Notes: generated by a model from the letters alone, not told the origin. A stretch of 64,000 bases of DNA from Rheinheimera sp. MM224 (GCF_947090785.1 NZ_OX352320.1:2717001-2781000), one strand, 5' to 3'; shown: positions 53,905-62,990, counted from the stretch's first letter. A program made the numbers and translations.

Positions 53905-54219
53905 TTAAAAACTGACGTGTTCAGCTACTTTAGCCGCTAACTTGTCACCAATACCTTTGACTTCAGTCAGTTGTTTCTGGTCTTTGATTGGGCCATTGGC
54001 ACTGATGTAATCTTTAATGGCCTGAGCTTTTTTTTCACCTATACCAGGTACTGCAACTAATTGCTCTATCGACGCCTGATTGATATTCAGTTTGGCTTTG
54101 TCCGCAACTTTAGCTGCGGCGGGAACGGACAGAGGGGCTTTCGCCAACTCTTGTGCTACGGTCAGATTAACTGCACAGGCCATACTGGCCACGACTGCTG
54201 CAACGAGTGCGATTTTCAT
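53905..54219 (-). CDS. ComEA-type helix-hairpin-helix protein, exported
   Basis: The 104-residue protein has a signal peptide (about 1-22, ending VAQ). A short linker and a double helix-hairpin-helix DNA-binding domain follow: LNINQASIEQLVAVPGIG, then LTEVKGIGDKLAAKV. This is the ComEA layout without the membrane anchor, so it is likely periplasmic and may bind incoming DNA during natural transformation. AGGAG precedes the ATG at 54219; a GTG one codon earlier is an alternative. Annotating by competence genes nearby is not possible, as there are none. Confidence 0.88.
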   Translation of the reverse strand: MKIALVAAVVASMACAVNLTVAQELAKAPLSVPAAAKVADKAKLNINQASIEQLVAVPGIGEKKAQAIKDYISANGPIKDQKQLTEVKGIGDKLAAKVAEHVSF

Positions 54220-54395
54220 CACAGTTCTCTCCTTTTAACAGTTTCTTGTCTTCTCACTGTGTGACTGAAGGTTGTTGTCAGTCACTACAATCCGGTAAAC
54301 AAAGACAAAGAAACCACTTTGAGTTGCAACCTCGTCAATAAAGATAGTCAAAAGGCGATATTTTGCATCATTAAATTTACATTATTCAAACAAAA

Positions 54396-54524
54396 TAATC
54401 CCTTCAGTAATTGAAGTTTCAGCGAGGCGACAAGGGATTGAGACACTGTGAGTACAGTAGTCCTATGTGAATGGACCGAAAGCTAGCAGTCAACAAAGCT
54501 GCGGCTTCAAGTACGACGGGTATT
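54396..54524. repeat. ERIC-like intergenic repeat, short form
   Basis: The element is about 129 bp. Its left arm (starting ATAATCCCTTCAG near 54396) and right arm (GCGGCTTCAAGTACGACGGG ending at 54523) are imperfect inverted copies. The right arm matches the CTTGAAGTATGACGGGTAT end of enterobacterial ERIC sequences, and the centre has the GTAGTCCTATGTGA type core. It fills about a third of the 429-base gap between the ComEA-like gene and the response regulator. The flanks hold AT-rich sequence with no other element I can name. Confidence 0.65.
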
Positions 54525-54648
54525 CAGCAGCAATTCAGACCTGGATCTTATACTTTCAACGTTTTGTCTGATGTTAAGGATTGCCGCAACTGACAGAGTG
54601 TTTTAGCATAACCCCACTTTGTTTCTGCATTGTTAAAAAGGAACCCCC

Positions 54649-55326
54649 ATGCGTTTATTAGTTGTTGAAGACGAGAGTTTATTGGCGGAACAAATCCGTG
54701 AGCATTTAGTACAACAGCAATTTAGTGTGGACGTAGCCCATGATGGTGCTGACGGCTGGTTTAAGTTAAGTGAATATCCTTATGATTTGGCCATTATTGA
54801 TATAGGCCTGCCAAAAATGGATGGGCTGAGCCTTATTCGTAAAGCTCGCCAGAATGACATTAAAACCCCGGTCATTGTATTAACGGCCCGCGGTAACTGG
54901 CAGGATAAAGTAGAAGGTTTAGATGCAGGTGCCGATGATTACCTGACCAAACCATTTCATACGGAAGAACTTTTGGCCCGTATTAACGCTTTGATACGCC
55001 GCGCCGCTGGCCAACCTGATCCTATGCTGCATTCTGGTCCGGTGAAACTGAACAGCAGAACTCAGCAGGTTTGGTTAGGCGAAGATGAAGTCAGTCTGAC
55101 GGCTTATGAATACAAGGTATTGGAGTACTTTATGCACAACCCAAATAAAGTAATTTCTAAAACTGAGCTGACTGAACATATTTACGATCAGGACTTTGAT
55201 TTAGACAGTAATGTCATCGAAGTATTTGTATTACGCCTGCGGAAAAAGCTCGACCCGGATGGTGAATTAAAACCTATAGAAACATTGCGTGGCCGTGGGT
55301 ACCGTTTCACCATGGTTGTCAGCTAA
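54649..55326 (+). CDS. OmpR/PhoP-family response regulator
   Basis: The 225-residue protein has a receiver domain with phospho-acceptor D51 (IIDIGLP), the acidic pair VVEDES, T in VLTARG and K in DDYLTKPFH. A winged-helix domain starts near 130 and ends RGRGYRF. It resembles E. coli PhoP over the receiver (GLSLIRKARQND, NWQDKVEGLDAGADDYLTKP). The sensor kinase gene begins at the next base after the stop. AAGGA lies about 6 bases before the ATG. Confidence 0.92.
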   Translation: MRLLVVEDESLLAEQIREHLVQQQFSVDVAHDGADGWFKLSEYPYDLAIIDIGLPKMDGLSLIRKARQNDIKTPVIVLTARGNWQDKVEGLDAGADDYLTKPFHTEELLARINALIRRAAGQPDPMLHSGPVKLNSRTQQVWLGEDEVSLTAYEYKVLEYFMHNPNKVISKTELTEHIYDQDFDLDSNVIEVFVLRLRKKLDPDGELKPIETLRGRGYRFTMVVS

Positions 55327-56649
55327 ATGCAGTTATCGCTCAAGGTTCGTCAGGGTATTATCAGCCTGTTTTTGCTGTTCTTTTTATTGCCCAGTTCATT
55401 TTTCGCTATAGAACAGGCCTTTTATACCCAGCTGTTGACCAGCACTGAGCAACGACTTGAAGTACATATGTACTCTATTTTGGCTGAAGTTCATCCGAAT
55501 GATGGCAAGGTAGAGCTGAGTAATAATTTGCTGCCGCCGGATTTTTATCGCCCTGATTCAGGGCTAGCGGCTTTTATTACCAGCGAAAACGAATTGTTAT
55601 GGCAATCGGACTCGTCGATTAACCAGCAATTTGATCCTCCTACTCACCAGATTTTACCGGCTTCTCATGAATTTGTGCTGATGGAGCAATACCAGCAAAA
55701 ATACTGGGTATTGTCTTTTTCTGTGCTGTTTGACTTAGGCGACAACACCCTGCCTCTGACTATTCATGTGGTGCAAAATGACCAATTGCTGCAGGAGCCG
55801 CTGAAAACCTTCCGCAAAACCTTGAGCCAATGGTTTATCGGTATAGCACTAGTGCTTATCGGCTTAACTTTGCTGGCTTATTATTGGATCACTAAACCAT
55901 TAACTTCATTGGATAAAGAAATTCATAAGCTTGAAAGTGGCCAGCAAGAACAACTGCTGCACGACTACCCTGCCGAGCTGAACAAAATCAAAGAAGATTT
56001 AAACCTTTTGCTGGCGAACCAGAACAGGCAAAAGCAACGTTATCGCCATCACTTAAGCGATTTGGCGCATGCGCTAAAAACCCCTATCGCTGTGCTGCGC
56101 ACCTCTAAACTGTCCGAGCAACCTGAATTGCGTGAACAGCTGGACCGTATTACCGGCATGATAGAACATCAGTTAAAACGTGCCGCCAGCTCAGGGCAGG
56201 ATTTGTGGCATAAACAAATTAAAGTCAAACCCCTGATTGATAAGCTGGAACAGGCTTTAAGCAAAATATATCGGGATAAAGACTGTTTGATAGAAATTCA
56301 TTGTACGGATCAGGTGGTATTCCGTGGTGATGAAACAGATTTAATGGAGATACTGGGTAACCTACTCGACAACGCCTGCAAAGCCTGTAATCACAGGGTT
56401 AAAATAAGTGCCTTTGGCAAACCTTTGCAGCTGGATATTGAAGACGATGGCCCGGGCATTCCGCAAGATAAAAGGGAAGAATTGTTCCAACGGGGTACCC
56501 GACTGGACACCTACAAAGAAGGGCATGGGGTCGGACTTTCCATCGTATCCGAACTGGTCAAATCTTATTCAGGTGAGCTGCAGGTTTCGCAAAGCCCTTT
56601 AGGTGGAGCTCGTTTTGTTATTCGGTTTCCTGAGCCAGGTGTAAAATGA
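55327..56649 (+). CDS. PhoQ-like sensor histidine kinase
   Basis: The 440-residue kinase has membrane segments at about 8-28 and 170-188 flanking a periplasmic sensor of about 140 residues. HAMP-like sequence and the H box LSDLAHALKTPIAVLR (H248) follow, then the N box NLLDNACKAC and the G1 box DIEDDGPGIP. The H box is close to that of PhoQ. The sensor region has several acidic residues, but no PhoQ acidic patch can be asserted. It ends overlapping the next gene by four bases. Confidence 0.9.
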   Translation: MQLSLKVRQGIISLFLLFFLLPSSFFAIEQAFYTQLLTSTEQRLEVHMYSILAEVHPNDGKVELSNNLLPPDFYRPDSGLAAFITSENELLWQSDSSINQQFDPPTHQILPASHEFVLMEQYQQKYWVLSFSVLFDLGDNTLPLTIHVVQNDQLLQEPLKTFRKTLSQWFIGIALVLIGLTLLAYYWITKPLTSLDKEIHKLESGQQEQLLHDYPAELNKIKEDLNLLLANQNRQKQRYRHHLSDLAHALKTPIAVLRTSKLSEQPELREQLDRITGMIEHQLKRAASSGQDLWHKQIKVKPLIDKLEQALSKIYRDKDCLIEIHCTDQVVFRGDETDLMEILGNLLDNACKACNHRVKISAFGKPLQLDIEDDGPGIPQDKREELFQRGTRLDTYKEGHGVGLSIVSELVKSYSGELQVSQSPLGGARFVIRFPEPGVK

Positions 56650-57035
56650 TGAAATTACTGTTGTCGATGGCTTTGGTCAGTGCTTTTCCGCTTTATGCGC
56701 AGCAGGCTTGTGATCAAAACACACTAAACAGAGTGGATTATATGCAATGTCTGGATCAACAGTTGGAGCAGACCAGACGTGAGTTAACCACCTGGGAAAA
56801 CAACCATCTGTTTAAACTGGAAGCGCAATCAACCAGCACAGGGCGTCAGGACGGCCTGAAGTTGTTTAATAAAGCCCGTCAAACCTTTAACTTGTACACA
56901 GAACAAGACTGCCGCTGGCAGTTTATTGGTCAATTACCGGATAACAATGCTGCAACCGCGTCATACAAACAATGCCAGTTGTACCACCTCAAGCAACGTA
57001 TCGAGTTTTTAAAGCAAGTTCATACTAAACCGTAA
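56646..57035 (+). CDS. LprI/DUF1311-like secreted protein
   Basis: The 129-residue protein has a signal peptide (about 1-18, ending PLYAQ). A helical mature part carries four cysteines (about residues 22, 35, 87 and 104), likely in two disulfides. The pattern C-x(12)-C, then KLFNKARQTFNLYTEQDC, resembles the LprI N-terminal domain seen in lysozyme-inhibitor-like proteins. The ATG overlaps the kinase stop (ATGATGA), so it belongs to the same operon as the two-component system. Function unproven. Confidence 0.75.
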   Translation: MMKLLLSMALVSAFPLYAQQACDQNTLNRVDYMQCLDQQLEQTRRELTTWENNHLFKLEAQSTSTGRQDGLKLFNKARQTFNLYTEQDCRWQFIGQLPDNNAATASYKQCQLYHLKQRIEFLKQVHTKP

Positions 57036-57107
57036 TACCTCACACAACCGTAGTAATGCACTTATACTTGGCTGTATTCAGTAGCTTATAGTTGTGGAGA
57101 ACTTTGG

Positions 57108-58001
57108 ATGAACATTTTAATAACAGGCGCTACGGGGCTGATTGGACGTGCGCTCGTAGCACAGTGGCAGGGCCAACATCAGTTACATATCCTTACCCGC
57201 TCATCCGTAAAAGCGAAAGAAATATTGGCGGTTGACGCCAATTATCAACACTCTCTTGATGATATAGATTTAAATCAAATAGATGCTGTGATCAATCTGG
57301 CAGGTGAACCTATAGCCGACAAACGCTGGAGTGAATCGCAAAAAGAAAAAATCTGCCAAAGCCGCTGGCGGATCACTGAAGCCCTGGCTGAGAAAATCCA
57401 GCAATGCACTACACCACCTAAAGTATTGATCAGCGGTTCTGCCATAGGGTTTTATGGCCGTCAGGGCAACACAGTCGTCACTGAAGAGCATAGTTCTTTT
57501 TATCCGGAGTTCAGCCATGATATTTGTGCCCGCTGGGAAAATCTGGCACAGCGAGCTGCCGGAGCGAATACAAGAGTCTGTTTACTGCGTACAGGCATAG
57601 TGCTAAGTGGCAAAGGCGGAGCCCTTGGCAAGATGCTGCCGTTGTTTAAATACGGCCTGGGTGGCCCTATTGGCGATGGTCAACAGTTTATGTCCTGGAT
57701 CCATCTGGAAGACATGGTACGTCTGATTGATTTTTTACTGCAACGTGAGGACTTAAGTGGGCCTTTTAATGCCACGGCGCCCCGCCCTGTAAGTAATAAA
57801 CAGTTCAGCCAGTTACTCGCAGAACGTTTTGGTAAAAAGGCACCTTTTACAGTGCCTGCCTTTGTATTACGTCTGGCTTTTGGTGAAATGGCCGACATTC
57901 TGCTGTTTGGTCAGAATGTACAGCCTAAACGTTTACTGGATAGTGGCTTTCAGTTTCACTACCCACAACTCAAAGATGCCTTAAACGCCCTTCAATTCTG
58001 A
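57108..58001 (+). CDS. TIGR01777 family NAD(P)-dependent epimerase/oxidoreductase (YfcH-like)
   Basis: The 297-residue short-chain dehydrogenase-like protein has the Rossmann start NILITGATGLIGRALV and the family hallmarks INLAGEPIADKRWSE and GFYGRQG. A C-terminal DUF1731-type end carries NVQPKRLLDSGFQFHYP. The substrate is unknown. In E. coli the homologue is YfcH. Its last 10 bases overlap the convergent permease gene. Confidence 0.9.
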   Translation: MNILITGATGLIGRALVAQWQGQHQLHILTRSSVKAKEILAVDANYQHSLDDIDLNQIDAVINLAGEPIADKRWSESQKEKICQSRWRITEALAEKIQQCTTPPKVLISGSAIGFYGRQGNTVVTEEHSSFYPEFSHDICARWENLAQRAAGANTRVCLLRTGIVLSGKGGALGKMLPLFKYGLGGPIGDGQQFMSWIHLEDMVRLIDFLLQREDLSGPFNATAPRPVSNKQFSQLLAERFGKKAPFTVPAFVLRLAFGEMADILLFGQNVQPKRLLDSGFQFHYPQLKDALNALQF

Positions 58002-60472
58002 AGGGCGCGTCGTAATAAGGTGCTGCCCGACATCTTCAGTAATACCCTGACCTGCCATGCCCCCAACGCTGTGACTAAGCCCACACCTAATACCGGACCT
58101 AACCACCACAAGTTCCAGTGTGGGCTGTAAGGTAAATCAAAAAACTGCTGTTGTACTACAGCCAGTAAAATCTCAGCTAACAGAGTGGCAAAAAGACCAG
58201 CTAACCCCCCCAACGCAGCAAACTCATACAGCAGGGCCGCTTTTAAGAAAGACGACTTAGCCCCTAAGGTGCGAAGGATGGCCAGCTCCTGTTCTCTTTG
58301 TTCCAGCGTAGCCTGCACTTGCGCCACCAACACCAACACTGCAGATGCAAACACCAAAATCAGGATAAAAGTTAAGGCCACAGACACCTGACTGATAATG
58401 TCATTGACCTGCTTTAAGATGGTATCGACAGAAATCAGACTCACAGTCGGGAACTGCCGCACTATCTGGTTTAGCAACTCTTGCTCTGACATATCCAGAT
58501 AAAAGGCTGTGATGTAGGTTGCAGGAAACCCTTGCATCAGATCAGGCGACAGCACCATATAAAAGTTGGGCTGCAAACTATTCCAGTCCACTTTACGAAT
58601 GCTGCTGATTTTCGCTTCAAATAACTGACCGCCGACAGAAAACTGCAACATATCGCCAAGCTTCAATTCCAACCGTTCCGCCATTTGCGATTCGACCGAC
58701 ACTTCAGCTTTGGAATCAGCAGTAAACCACTGCCCACTTTCCAGCTTGTTATTGTCTGGCATCTGATTTAACCAGGTTAAGTTCAGCTCACGCCCAACGC
58801 CCTGACGCTGTTCAGGTTTCTCTTTGGTTGCTTCATCGGCAAAGTTTTCGCCGTTGACGGCCAGAACCCGGCCGCTGATCATCGGATAAAAATCTGTCAG
58901 GGTAAGCTGATGCTCTGCCGCCAGTTGTTGCAGCGACGTTTTATCCTGCTCCGTTAAATTCACCAGAAACTGATTCGGTGCCCCTTCAGGAACCTGCTGC
59001 TGCCATTGATCCAGCAGCTCAGAGCGTAAAAAATACAGCAACAGAGTTAAGAACAAAGCCAGACTAAAAGTGATCAGCTGAAAGGCATTGGGCCACAACC
59101 TGCGACGTAAATTCGCCAATGCCAGCCGGAGCGCACTGCTTTGCCCTGCAGCCATAGGTTTAGCAACCCGAACCAGCACAGCCGCAAAGCCCATCAGTAA
59201 AGCAGCAAATACCAGGCAGAGTACAAATAACCAGCTACTGATCCAGAGATCGCCACTAAAGAGCCACATCAATAACCAGATGGCCACTGAGCCGCTGATT
59301 AAATGCACCGGATCAAATTTCATCTGATCTGGTTTTTCCCGCAGCACATTCAAAGCCGGCACTGCAGCCAGGCGCCATAAAGGCCGGGCGGAAAATAACA
59401 CTGCACAAATAGCAGCCGTCAGGACACCTAAACCTAAAGGACGGAAGCTGAACTCAGCCAGATACTCTGACATCCAGAACGCAACGCCCCATTGGCTTAA
59501 CTGCACCAACAGCTGCCCAGCCACTAAACCAAAGCCTACGCTGAAGACCACCACAAACAACAAATGACTGCCATAAATCTTCCGGCTTAAAGTGGTGGTT
59601 GCCCCCAAAGCCTTCATCACAGCGACAGAGCGTGCATGGCGTTGGCTATAGCGATTCGCAGCTACTGCAGCGGCACAAGCGGCCAGTACTATACCGAGCA
59701 GACCTGATAACAATAAAAAGCGCTCAGATCTGTCCAGAGCGCCACCTATGGCCGACTCTCTGTCCATTTTCTGCCATCTGTCCTGTGGACCCAGCAGTCC
59801 TTTGCTTTGTGTCTCCAGCAATTCAAGATCTTGTTGGGAACCTGCAAACATTAGGCGGTAGCTGATCCGACTGCCGGGCTGAATAATTCCTGTAGCGGCC
59901 ACATCATCCAAATGCATGAGCACCCGTGGCGAGCTGCCAAATACAGACAACGGCGCATCAGGCTCTGCCACAATAACCCCAGCGGCGGTAAATACTTTTT
60001 CACCAAGCTCCAGACTATCGCCCACTTTGATATTCAGCAGACTATAAAGACGACTTTCCAGATACAACTGATTCGGCTGCAACGATGCAAGCGCTTTTTC
60101 GTCGGCCAAGGAGGAGCTCAACTTTAACTCACCTCTTAACGGATAAGCTGCTGATACTGCTTTGACAGACACCAATTGCATCAAATCTTTGGCAAATAAC
60201 ATAGAGTTAAACTGAACCTGACGAGATGATTGCAGTTTAAGCTCGTCTGCCTGTTGTTGAACCTGCTCATTAAAGCCAACACTGGAACGCAGAATTTGAT
60301 CGGCAGCGACAAAATTGGCGCTACGCTGATACAAAGCGGAACGCACAGATTCAGTGATGCCAGATAAGCTCACCACCGTTAGTACAGCTAAAAAGAGTGA
60401 AAAGGCTATCACCCATAACTCACCCCGGCTTAACTCACGCCAGAACAGCCTCCAGGCGATTTTACCCCACAT
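57992..60472 (-). CDS. ybbP: ABC transporter permease, YbbP/FtsX-like
   Basis: The 826-residue permease has about 10 membrane segments in two MacB/FtsX-type halves with long periplasmic loops after the first and around the seventh segment. FtsX cores appear as ARSVAVMKALGATTTLSRKI and EQELAILRTLGAKSSFLKAA. The size, the ATPase partner upstream with an 11-base overlap and divergent tesA match the ybbA-ybbP-tesA locus of E. coli. The exported substrate is unknown. Confidence 0.9.
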   Translation of the reverse strand: MWGKIAWRLFWRELSRGELWVIAFSLFLAVLTVVSLSGITESVRSALYQRSANFVAADQILRSSVGFNEQVQQQADELKLQSSRQVQFNSMLFAKDLMQLVSVKAVSAAYPLRGELKLSSSLADEKALASLQPNQLYLESRLYSLLNIKVGDSLELGEKVFTAAGVIVAEPDAPLSVFGSSPRVLMHLDDVAATGIIQPGSRISYRLMFAGSQQDLELLETQSKGLLGPQDRWQKMDRESAIGGALDRSERFLLLSGLLGIVLAACAAAVAANRYSQRHARSVAVMKALGATTTLSRKIYGSHLLFVVVFSVGFGLVAGQLLVQLSQWGVAFWMSEYLAEFSFRPLGLGVLTAAICAVLFSARPLWRLAAVPALNVLREKPDQMKFDPVHLISGSVAIWLLMWLFSGDLWISSWLFVLCLVFAALLMGFAAVLVRVAKPMAAGQSSALRLALANLRRRLWPNAFQLITFSLALFLTLLLYFLRSELLDQWQQQVPEGAPNQFLVNLTEQDKTSLQQLAAEHQLTLTDFYPMISGRVLAVNGENFADEATKEKPEQRQGVGRELNLTWLNQMPDNNKLESGQWFTADSKAEVSVESQMAERLELKLGDMLQFSVGGQLFEAKISSIRKVDWNSLQPNFYMVLSPDLMQGFPATYITAFYLDMSEQELLNQIVRQFPTVSLISVDTILKQVNDIISQVSVALTFILILVFASAVLVLVAQVQATLEQREQELAILRTLGAKSSFLKAALLYEFAALGGLAGLFATLLAEILLAVVQQQFFDLPYSPHWNLWWLGPVLGVGLVTALGAWQVRVLLKMSGSTLLRRALQN

Positions 60473-61178
60473 GACGTTTGCCCTCTGTAGCTTGAGTCAA
60501 ATCAGCCGTTAAGTGGCCTGCATGCATCTGAAATCTGAACTGGCAACGCTGCGCTAACTCATGATTGTGCGTCACCAAAACTAAGGTGGTGCCTTGCTGC
60601 TCGTTCAGTTCGAACAATAAATCTTCTATTTTTTCGCCTGTGGCACTATCCAGATTGGCTGAAGGCTCATCGGCAAACAACACAGCAGGTTTAGTGATAA
60701 AAGCTCTGGCTATCGCCACCCGTTGCTGTTCACCGCCGCTCATCTGATTAGGAAAAAAATCCGCCCTGTGACTCAGTCCAACCTGGGCCAGCAATTCAAG
60801 ACCCCGCGCTCTTGCATCCGGCATACCTGCCAATTCAGCAGGTAAAGTGACATTCTCCAATGCAGTCAGGCTGGGTAACAATAAAAAGGACTGAAAGACA
60901 AAACCGACAGAACGGGCTCTTAACTCTGCTCTCTCATCTTCAGTGAGTTTGTGCAGCGGCTGACCCGCCAGATAGACTTCTCCGGAAGACGCCTGATCCA
61001 AACCAGCCAGTATGCCTAATAAAGTAGACTTGCCCGAGCCTGAAGCACCCACTATGGCAACTGTCGCGCCCTGATTGATAGTCAGATGGATATCTTGCAG
61101 TATGGTAAGCTCTGACTCAGTAAGCTGAACTGTTTTTACAACATCTTTTGCAACAATATGAGGTATAGGTGTTTTCAT
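60462..61178 (-). CDS. ybbA: ABC transporter ATP-binding protein YbbA
   Basis: The 238-residue LolD/MacB-type ATPase has Walker A GASGSGKST, the Q loop FVFQSF, signature MSGGEQQRVAIARA and Walker B VLFADEPSANLD. It partners the YbbP permease. Its ATG overlaps that of tesA on the other strand within one CATG, and no ribosome site is visible before it, so initiation may be weak or leaderless. Start sequence KTPIPHIVAKDVVK fits the family length, so I keep it. Confidence 0.92.
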   Translation of the reverse strand: MKTPIPHIVAKDVVKTVQLTESELTILQDIHLTINQGATVAIVGASGSGKSTLLGILAGLDQASSGEVYLAGQPLHKLTEDERAELRARSVGFVFQSFLLLPSLTALENVTLPAELAGMPDARARGLELLAQVGLSHRADFFPNQMSGGEQQRVAIARAFITKPAVLFADEPSANLDSATGEKIEDLLFELNEQQGTTLVLVTHNHELAQRCQFRFQMHAGHLTADLTQATEGKRHVG

Positions 61179-61782
61179 GATTCGATTGATCTACGTTATG
61201 CTTTTGGTCCTGTCGCTCACCGCAGCTGCGGTGCAGGCCAAAACGCTGTTAATTCTTGGCGATAGTCTGAGCGCCGGTTATGGGTTAAGCCAACAACAAA
61301 GTTGGGTGCATCTGCTTCAACAAAAACTCGACCAACAGGACAGTAGTTGGACACTGGTCAACGCCAGTATCAGCGGTGAAACCTCCGGTGGTGGTCTGGC
61401 ACGCTTACCTGCCCTGCTCGAACAACACAAACCCGATTACGTGCTGATTGAACTGGGTGCCAACGATGGCCTGCGTGGTTTTCCTGTGCCCCAGCTTGAA
61501 AGCAATCTCAATGCAATGGTGACGCAAATAAAACAGCAACAAAGTAAAGCTGTGTTAATGCAAATACGTATTCCACCGAACTATGGCCCACGTTACACCA
61601 AATTATTCACTGATTTGTACCCTAAAATTTCAAAGGAGCAGCAAATACCGCTGTGGCCGTTCTTTATGGAGACCATAGCGTTAAAGCAACAGTGGATGCA
61701 AGCAGATGGGCTACACCCGAACCTGGAAGCACAACCTGTTATCGCAGATTTAATGCTACCTTTGGTGTCGAGTCTAGAATAA
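61177..61782 (+). CDS. tesA: Multifunctional acyl-CoA thioesterase I / lysophospholipase L1 / arylesterase
   Basis: This 201-residue SGNH hydrolase has a signal peptide (about 1-21, ending AVQAK), so it is periplasmic. Catalytic residues appear in the family blocks: S30 in LGDSLSAGYGL, Gly in SGETSGGG, Asn in ELGANDGLRG, and Asp/His in DGLHPN. It hydrolyses acyl-CoA, lysophospholipids and aryl esters. AGGTG lies 5-6 bases before the ATG. It is divergent from ybbA with overlapping start codons. Confidence 0.93.
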   Translation: MIRLIYVMLLVLSLTAAAVQAKTLLILGDSLSAGYGLSQQQSWVHLLQQKLDQQDSSWTLVNASISGETSGGGLARLPALLEQHKPDYVLIELGANDGLRGFPVPQLESNLNAMVTQIKQQQSKAVLMQIRIPPNYGPRYTKLFTDLYPKISKEQQIPLWPFFMETIALKQQWMQADGLHPNLEAQPVIADLMLPLVSSLE

Positions 61783-61811
61783 AGATGTAACCAAGTTTGA
61801 GGAATGTCAGG

Positions 61812-61835
61812 AAGCGGCTTTTAAGCCGCTTTTTT
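61812..61835 (+). terminator. Rho-independent terminator after tesA
   Basis: AAGCGGCTT and AAGCCGCTT pair around TT with a T run following, 29 bases after the tesA stop. Confidence 0.88.
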
Positions 61836-61972
61836 GTTTGGTTTTAACTGTAAAGATAAAATCTCAAAACGGCTGGAAAAGAAAATCAGAATGAAGACTT
61901 AACCATTAGGCTGAACCACAGAAATTTTAAAATGAAGGCATAAAGCGAAGAAATTTGTGAGGCTTAGAATTT

Positions 61973-62048
<76 letters not shown>

Positions 62049-62070
62049 ACTTGCAGATGTAACGCTGAAG

Positions 62071-62146
62071 TGGCGTCCCTTAGGGGATTCGAACCCCTGT
62101 TACCGCCGTGAAAGGGCGGTGTCCTAGGCCTCTAGACGAAAGGGAC
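62071..62146 (-). tRNA. tRNA-Glu (TTC), copy 4 in transcription order
   Basis: The 76-nt gene begins GTCCCTTTCGTCTAGAGGCC and ends GGGACGCCA. The anticodon loop CCCTTTCACGG gives TTC, and CCA is encoded. It is identical to the other three Glu genes in the array. Confidence 0.97.
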
Positions 62147-62170
62147 ACTGGATAGGTCTTCATATGATGC

Positions 62171-62246
62171 TGGCGTCCCTTAGGGGATTCGAACCCCTGT
62201 TACCGCCGTGAAAGGGCGGTGTCCTAGGCCTCTAGACGAAAGGGAC
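62171..62246 (-). tRNA. tRNA-Glu (TTC), copy 3 in transcription order
   Basis: Identical 76-nt tRNA-Glu gene with anticodon TTC and encoded CCA. The 24-base spacer to the next gene differs from the other spacers. Confidence 0.97.
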
Positions 62247-62280
62247 AGGCGCATAAACATCACATTTTGTACTGACTAAT

Positions 62281-62356
62281 TGGCGTCCCTTAGGGGATTC
62301 GAACCCCTGTTACCGCCGTGAAAGGGCGGTGTCCTAGGCCTCTAGACGAAAGGGAC
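62281..62356 (-). tRNA. tRNA-Glu (TTC), copy 2 in transcription order
   Basis: Identical 76-nt tRNA-Glu gene with anticodon TTC and encoded CCA, separated by 34 bases from copy 3. Confidence 0.97.
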
Positions 62357-62382
62357 ACTACAGTCAGTTTGTCAGATTTTGT

Positions 62383-62458
62383 TGGCGTCCCTTAGGGGAT
62401 TCGAACCCCTGTTACCGCCGTGAAAGGGCGGTGTCCTAGGCCTCTAGACGAAAGGGAC
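62383..62458 (-). tRNA. tRNA-Glu (TTC), copy 1 in transcription order
   Basis: Identical 76-nt tRNA-Glu gene with anticodon TTC and encoded CCA. It lies 16 bases downstream of the first tRNA-Ala. Confidence 0.97.
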
Positions 62459-62474
62459 ACTGGAACAAAATCTT

Positions 62475-62550
<76 letters not shown>

Positions 62551-62597
62551 ACACCAATTGCAGAGGCTGCTAAGCAATCCCCTACAAGACGAGGCGA

Positions 62598-62626
62598 ATT
62601 CTAGGGGCCGAGGCCAAAGGTGTCAA
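62598..62626 (-). promoter_or_regulatory. Strong sigma-70 promoter of the tRNA operon
   Basis: On the minus strand a perfect TTGACA and a TAGAAT are separated by exactly 17 bases. The stretch after the -10 (TCGCCTCG) is GC-rich like the discriminators of stringently controlled stable-RNA promoters. No other promoter in the window looks as strong. Confidence 0.88.
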
Positions 62627-62808
62627 CAGTTTTTTAGAAAGCCTTAACCGTTCGCATATTTTTTAAACTAAGTGACGATTGAAGCAGCAAATTACAGCAA
62701 AATAAATAACATAGCCGCCCTGCTCTGTTGGCAAATTGATTCAACTCCAGGATCTGGTATGACACCACACAGAGATAAAATGAGAACTAAAAGTAACGTG
62801 CAGGGAAA

Positions 62809-62990
62809 GCATACCCAAAGTAGTTGGAATTAAAAGGAGGCAGCCAATCTTGAAACCCGGGAGCATAGTAGACCTATGTACAATTGGATTGAAGCGAGAA
62901 TGCTCGGGTTTTGCCACGCGGATACTTTCGAAATTACTGAGCAAAAGCGCGCAGTCAACAAAGCGGTAGCTTCAAGTACCAAGGGTATAC
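62809..62990. repeat. ERIC-like intergenic repeat, long form
   Basis: The element is about 182 bp. The left end GCATACCCAAAGTAGTTGGA and the right end TTCAAGTACCAAGGGTATAC are inverted copies. It shares AGTCAACAAAGC-G-AGCTTCAAGTAC and the AGTAG-CCTATGT core with the element at 54396-54524. It is about 53 bases longer. Part of the extra length forms an inner stem (AAACCCGGGAGCAT with ATGCTCGGGTTT). The remaining gap between the tRNA promoter and 62808 is AT-rich without a recognisable feature. Confidence 0.65.

Noticed and set aside
62741..62944. Open frame of 67 codons left of the TPR gene
   Set aside because: It lies inside the ERIC-like repeat and its flank, has no ribosome site and resembles no protein.
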